This document shows, piece after piece, positions 62,224 to 64,000 of a DNA stretch of 64,000 bases. The notes beneath the pieces were generated by a model that searched no databases, had not been told where the DNA came from, and saw only the letters and a program-made list of their open reading frames with translations. Position 1 is the first letter of the stretch. Each line of letters opens with the position of its first letter. This stretch comes from Poronia punctata. Lineage: Eukaryota > Ascomycota > Sordariomycetes > Xylariales > Xylariaceae. The translations under genes were made by a program, and so were the position numbers. The stretch is taken from the NCBI GenBank assembly GCA_022579005.1, contig MU401583.1, positions 44,800-108,799 on the forward strand. Reading direction: 5' to 3'.

Positions 62224-64000
62224 AATGTTTATAATATAGCTAATATAAACTATATAAGTAGTAATAGTAGCAAAAGCACTAATAATGCTAATAATAATAA
62301 GGTTACTTTTAAAGTTAATAGTACTAATATAACTTTTAGCTACTAGCTTAATATTTTATTATTAAAAAAACATATAAAAAATACTTAAATTATTTTTAAT
62401 TTTAAAAAAATAAAAATAAAGCTTAATTAATACTTTAACTTTATTTATAAAGTAGCAAATAAGTAATAAAAACTTATTATAAAAAAGTAAGTAAAGTTAT
62501 AAAAATAGCATATAAATATAATTACAACTTAAAATAATATTAAATGTTTATTAAATATTTTAATTTATGCTTTTAACTTTGCTTAAAAAAAATAATATAT
62601 TTATAAAAACTTTATTAATAAAAAATATAAAAAGCTTTAAAGTATAGTAAGTAATATTATAATAAATATTAAGCATTTTAATAAAGTAGTAAATAGTTTT
62701 AACTTATATATTAATAAACTTATTTATTATAAAAAAGCTATTATATATAAAGTAAATAACTTTAAATATAGCTTTAAAAAAGTAGCTAAAAAGATTGCTT
62801 AAGTATATAATTAAGCTTAATAAATTAAAAAAGCTATACTTAACTAAACTATACTTATTAACTTTAACTTTTATAGCTAAAAATATACTATAAAAGCTTT
62901 ATTGCTTATTTAAAGCTAAAATATTATAAGTAATAATATAGCTTAAAGCTAAAGTTAATATATAGTTAATATAATAATTACTATAGCACTACTATATTAA
63001 ATTTAAACTTAAACTAAACTAGCTTTAAAATTTTATTTAAAAAATAAAAAAAGTATATAAAATATTTACTATTTATTTTTAGCTAAAAGTACTTTAATAT
63101 TAAATAATAGCTTTAAAAATAGTACTAGTATTAAATTTATAACGCTTTAATATTTTTAAAAGCTTGCTAGCACGTTAACTAAAATATAGCTACTAAATAA
63201 TACTTTAAATTTTTATAAAAATTAAAGTACTAGTTATATAGCAATACTATAAAAAGTAGCTATTAAAGCAATATTTTTAAATGCTTTTTTTTAAGCTAAC
63301 TTATTATATTTTAAATTATATAAAGTAAAAAATAAAGTTATTATTTTATTATAGTTATACTTAGTTTATGCTAATTAAATAGTTTTTTTAAAGCTTTAAA
63401 AGATTTAGTACTGGCTATAATAAGCGCTAGTACTATACTAGCTATAAGCAACCTATATTATAATAAAAATAAATAATAACTTTAAAGTATTAATAAATTT
63501 TTTATATTATTAAAATGTTTTTAAGTAAATTAATTTATTTAAAAGCGTAATATAAATTATAAGTAATAATAATATATTATATAAGCTATTTATTTTATTT
63601 ATAAACTTTATATATAAATTTAATAAAATTATAATTACTTTTATATAGTATATAAAAAAAGCATTTTTTAGCTTATTATTAAATATAGTATATATATTAG
63701 AAACTTAAAAAGTTATTTATAATAAAATTTATAATAAGTTACTTTTTATTTAAATATACTTTTGCTTAATAATAAGTATACTTAATAATAGCTAAATAGT
63801 TAAAAAAATAGTACGTTAAATAAAGCTTATAGCTTATATAAATGCTAAATTAACTATATATAAGCTTAATATAACTAAAAAACCTTTACTTATACTAAAT
63901 ATAATAAATATAATAAATATTTATTTAAGCTATACTAATAATAATAATAACTTAATAAAAAAACTTTAATTAACTATTTTTAACTTTTAATATAATAATT
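62224..64000 (+). mobile_element. older AT-degraded repeat interrupted by the gypsy element
   Basis: Sequence to the right of the target duplication (and about 320 bp to the left, 55195-55517) is equally RIP-like. From 62287 a plus-strand frame reads for several hundred codons as Lys/Asn/Ile-rich protein in which almost every stop is TAA or TAG, i.e. derivable from CAA, CAG or TGG, suggesting a second dead coding element running out of the window. No family motif is recognised. Confidence 0.45.

Larger units (their letters stand above)
55195..64000. repeat. AT-rich RIP-like block
   Basis: Composition changes abruptly at about 55.2 kb to almost pure A/T, dominated by TA, TTA and TTT, with almost no CA/TG dinucleotides and no long frame. 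This is the pattern left by repeat-induced point mutation (C to T, chiefly in CpA) on repeats in ascomycetes. It runs to the window end and includes a complete LTR element and older flanking sequence. Confidence 0.9.

Overview
The window is nuclear DNA of a filamentous ascomycete, most likely a Sordariomycete. The evidence is short introns with GTRNGT donors and RCTRAC-like branch points, an XlnR/XYR1-type regulator whose C-terminus reads [13 protein letters not shown], fungal-type GATA and Zn2Cys6 factors, and a block mutated in the manner of RIP (repeat-induced point mutation). I cannot place the order or genus with confidence. Most genes are split; the gene models below were built by hand from splice sites, reading frame and family conservation.

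Layout. 1-4.7 kb: the 3' part of a very large low-complexity protein. 5.5-6.9 kb: PP2A-like phosphatase PPG1 (-). 8.4-8.9 kb: a small membrane-anchored protein (+). 9.6-12.3 kb: an AreB/ASD-4-type GATA factor (-) and an unrecognised gene with a hexapeptide repeat (-). 13.6-19.5 kb: two 40S ribosome-biogenesis genes, KRR1 (+) and ENP1/bystin (-), facing each other with an LTR-like remnant between them. 19.9-24.3 kb: the eEF2 chaperone HGH1 and the splicing factor CEF1/CDC5 (both +). 24.7-29.9 kb: an MFS transporter and an atypical hexokinase (both -). 31.6-33.7 kb: a GILT-family protein (+) and the scavenger decapping enzyme DcpS (-), whose coding 3' ends overlap. 34.7-37.7 kb: XlnR (-). 37.7-49 kb: gene-poor DNA with coding-like fragments, a nested hairpin and an assembly gap. 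49-51.1 kb: ammonium transporter (-). 51.1-55.2 kb: no recognisable gene. 55.2-64 kb: AT-rich, RIP-like block holding a full-length Ty3/gypsy element (55523-62218, minus strand, two LTRs, 5-bp target duplication) inserted in an older degraded sequence.

The most striking observation is in KRR1 and ENP1. Both are extraordinarily intron-dense for this kind of fungus (16 and 14 intron positions, with exons as short as 6, 13, 14 and 17 nt). At three junctions ordinary splicing leaves one extra G and breaks a deeply conserved protein segment. In all three an internal intron sits after the first G of an outer donor: its AG is followed directly by TGAGT or TAAGT, so removing it builds GTGAGT or GTAAGT, and removing the outer intron restores the conserved protein exactly. 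These are spliceosomal twin introns of the [D1,2] type (stwintrons), three in two adjacent genes.

Functionally the core genes are housekeeping (ribosome assembly, splicing, mRNA decay, phosphatase, chaperone), interspersed with nutrient-response genes: a nitrogen GATA factor, an ammonium transporter with GATA sites upstream, the (hemi)cellulase regulator XlnR and a sugar-kinase-like protein.
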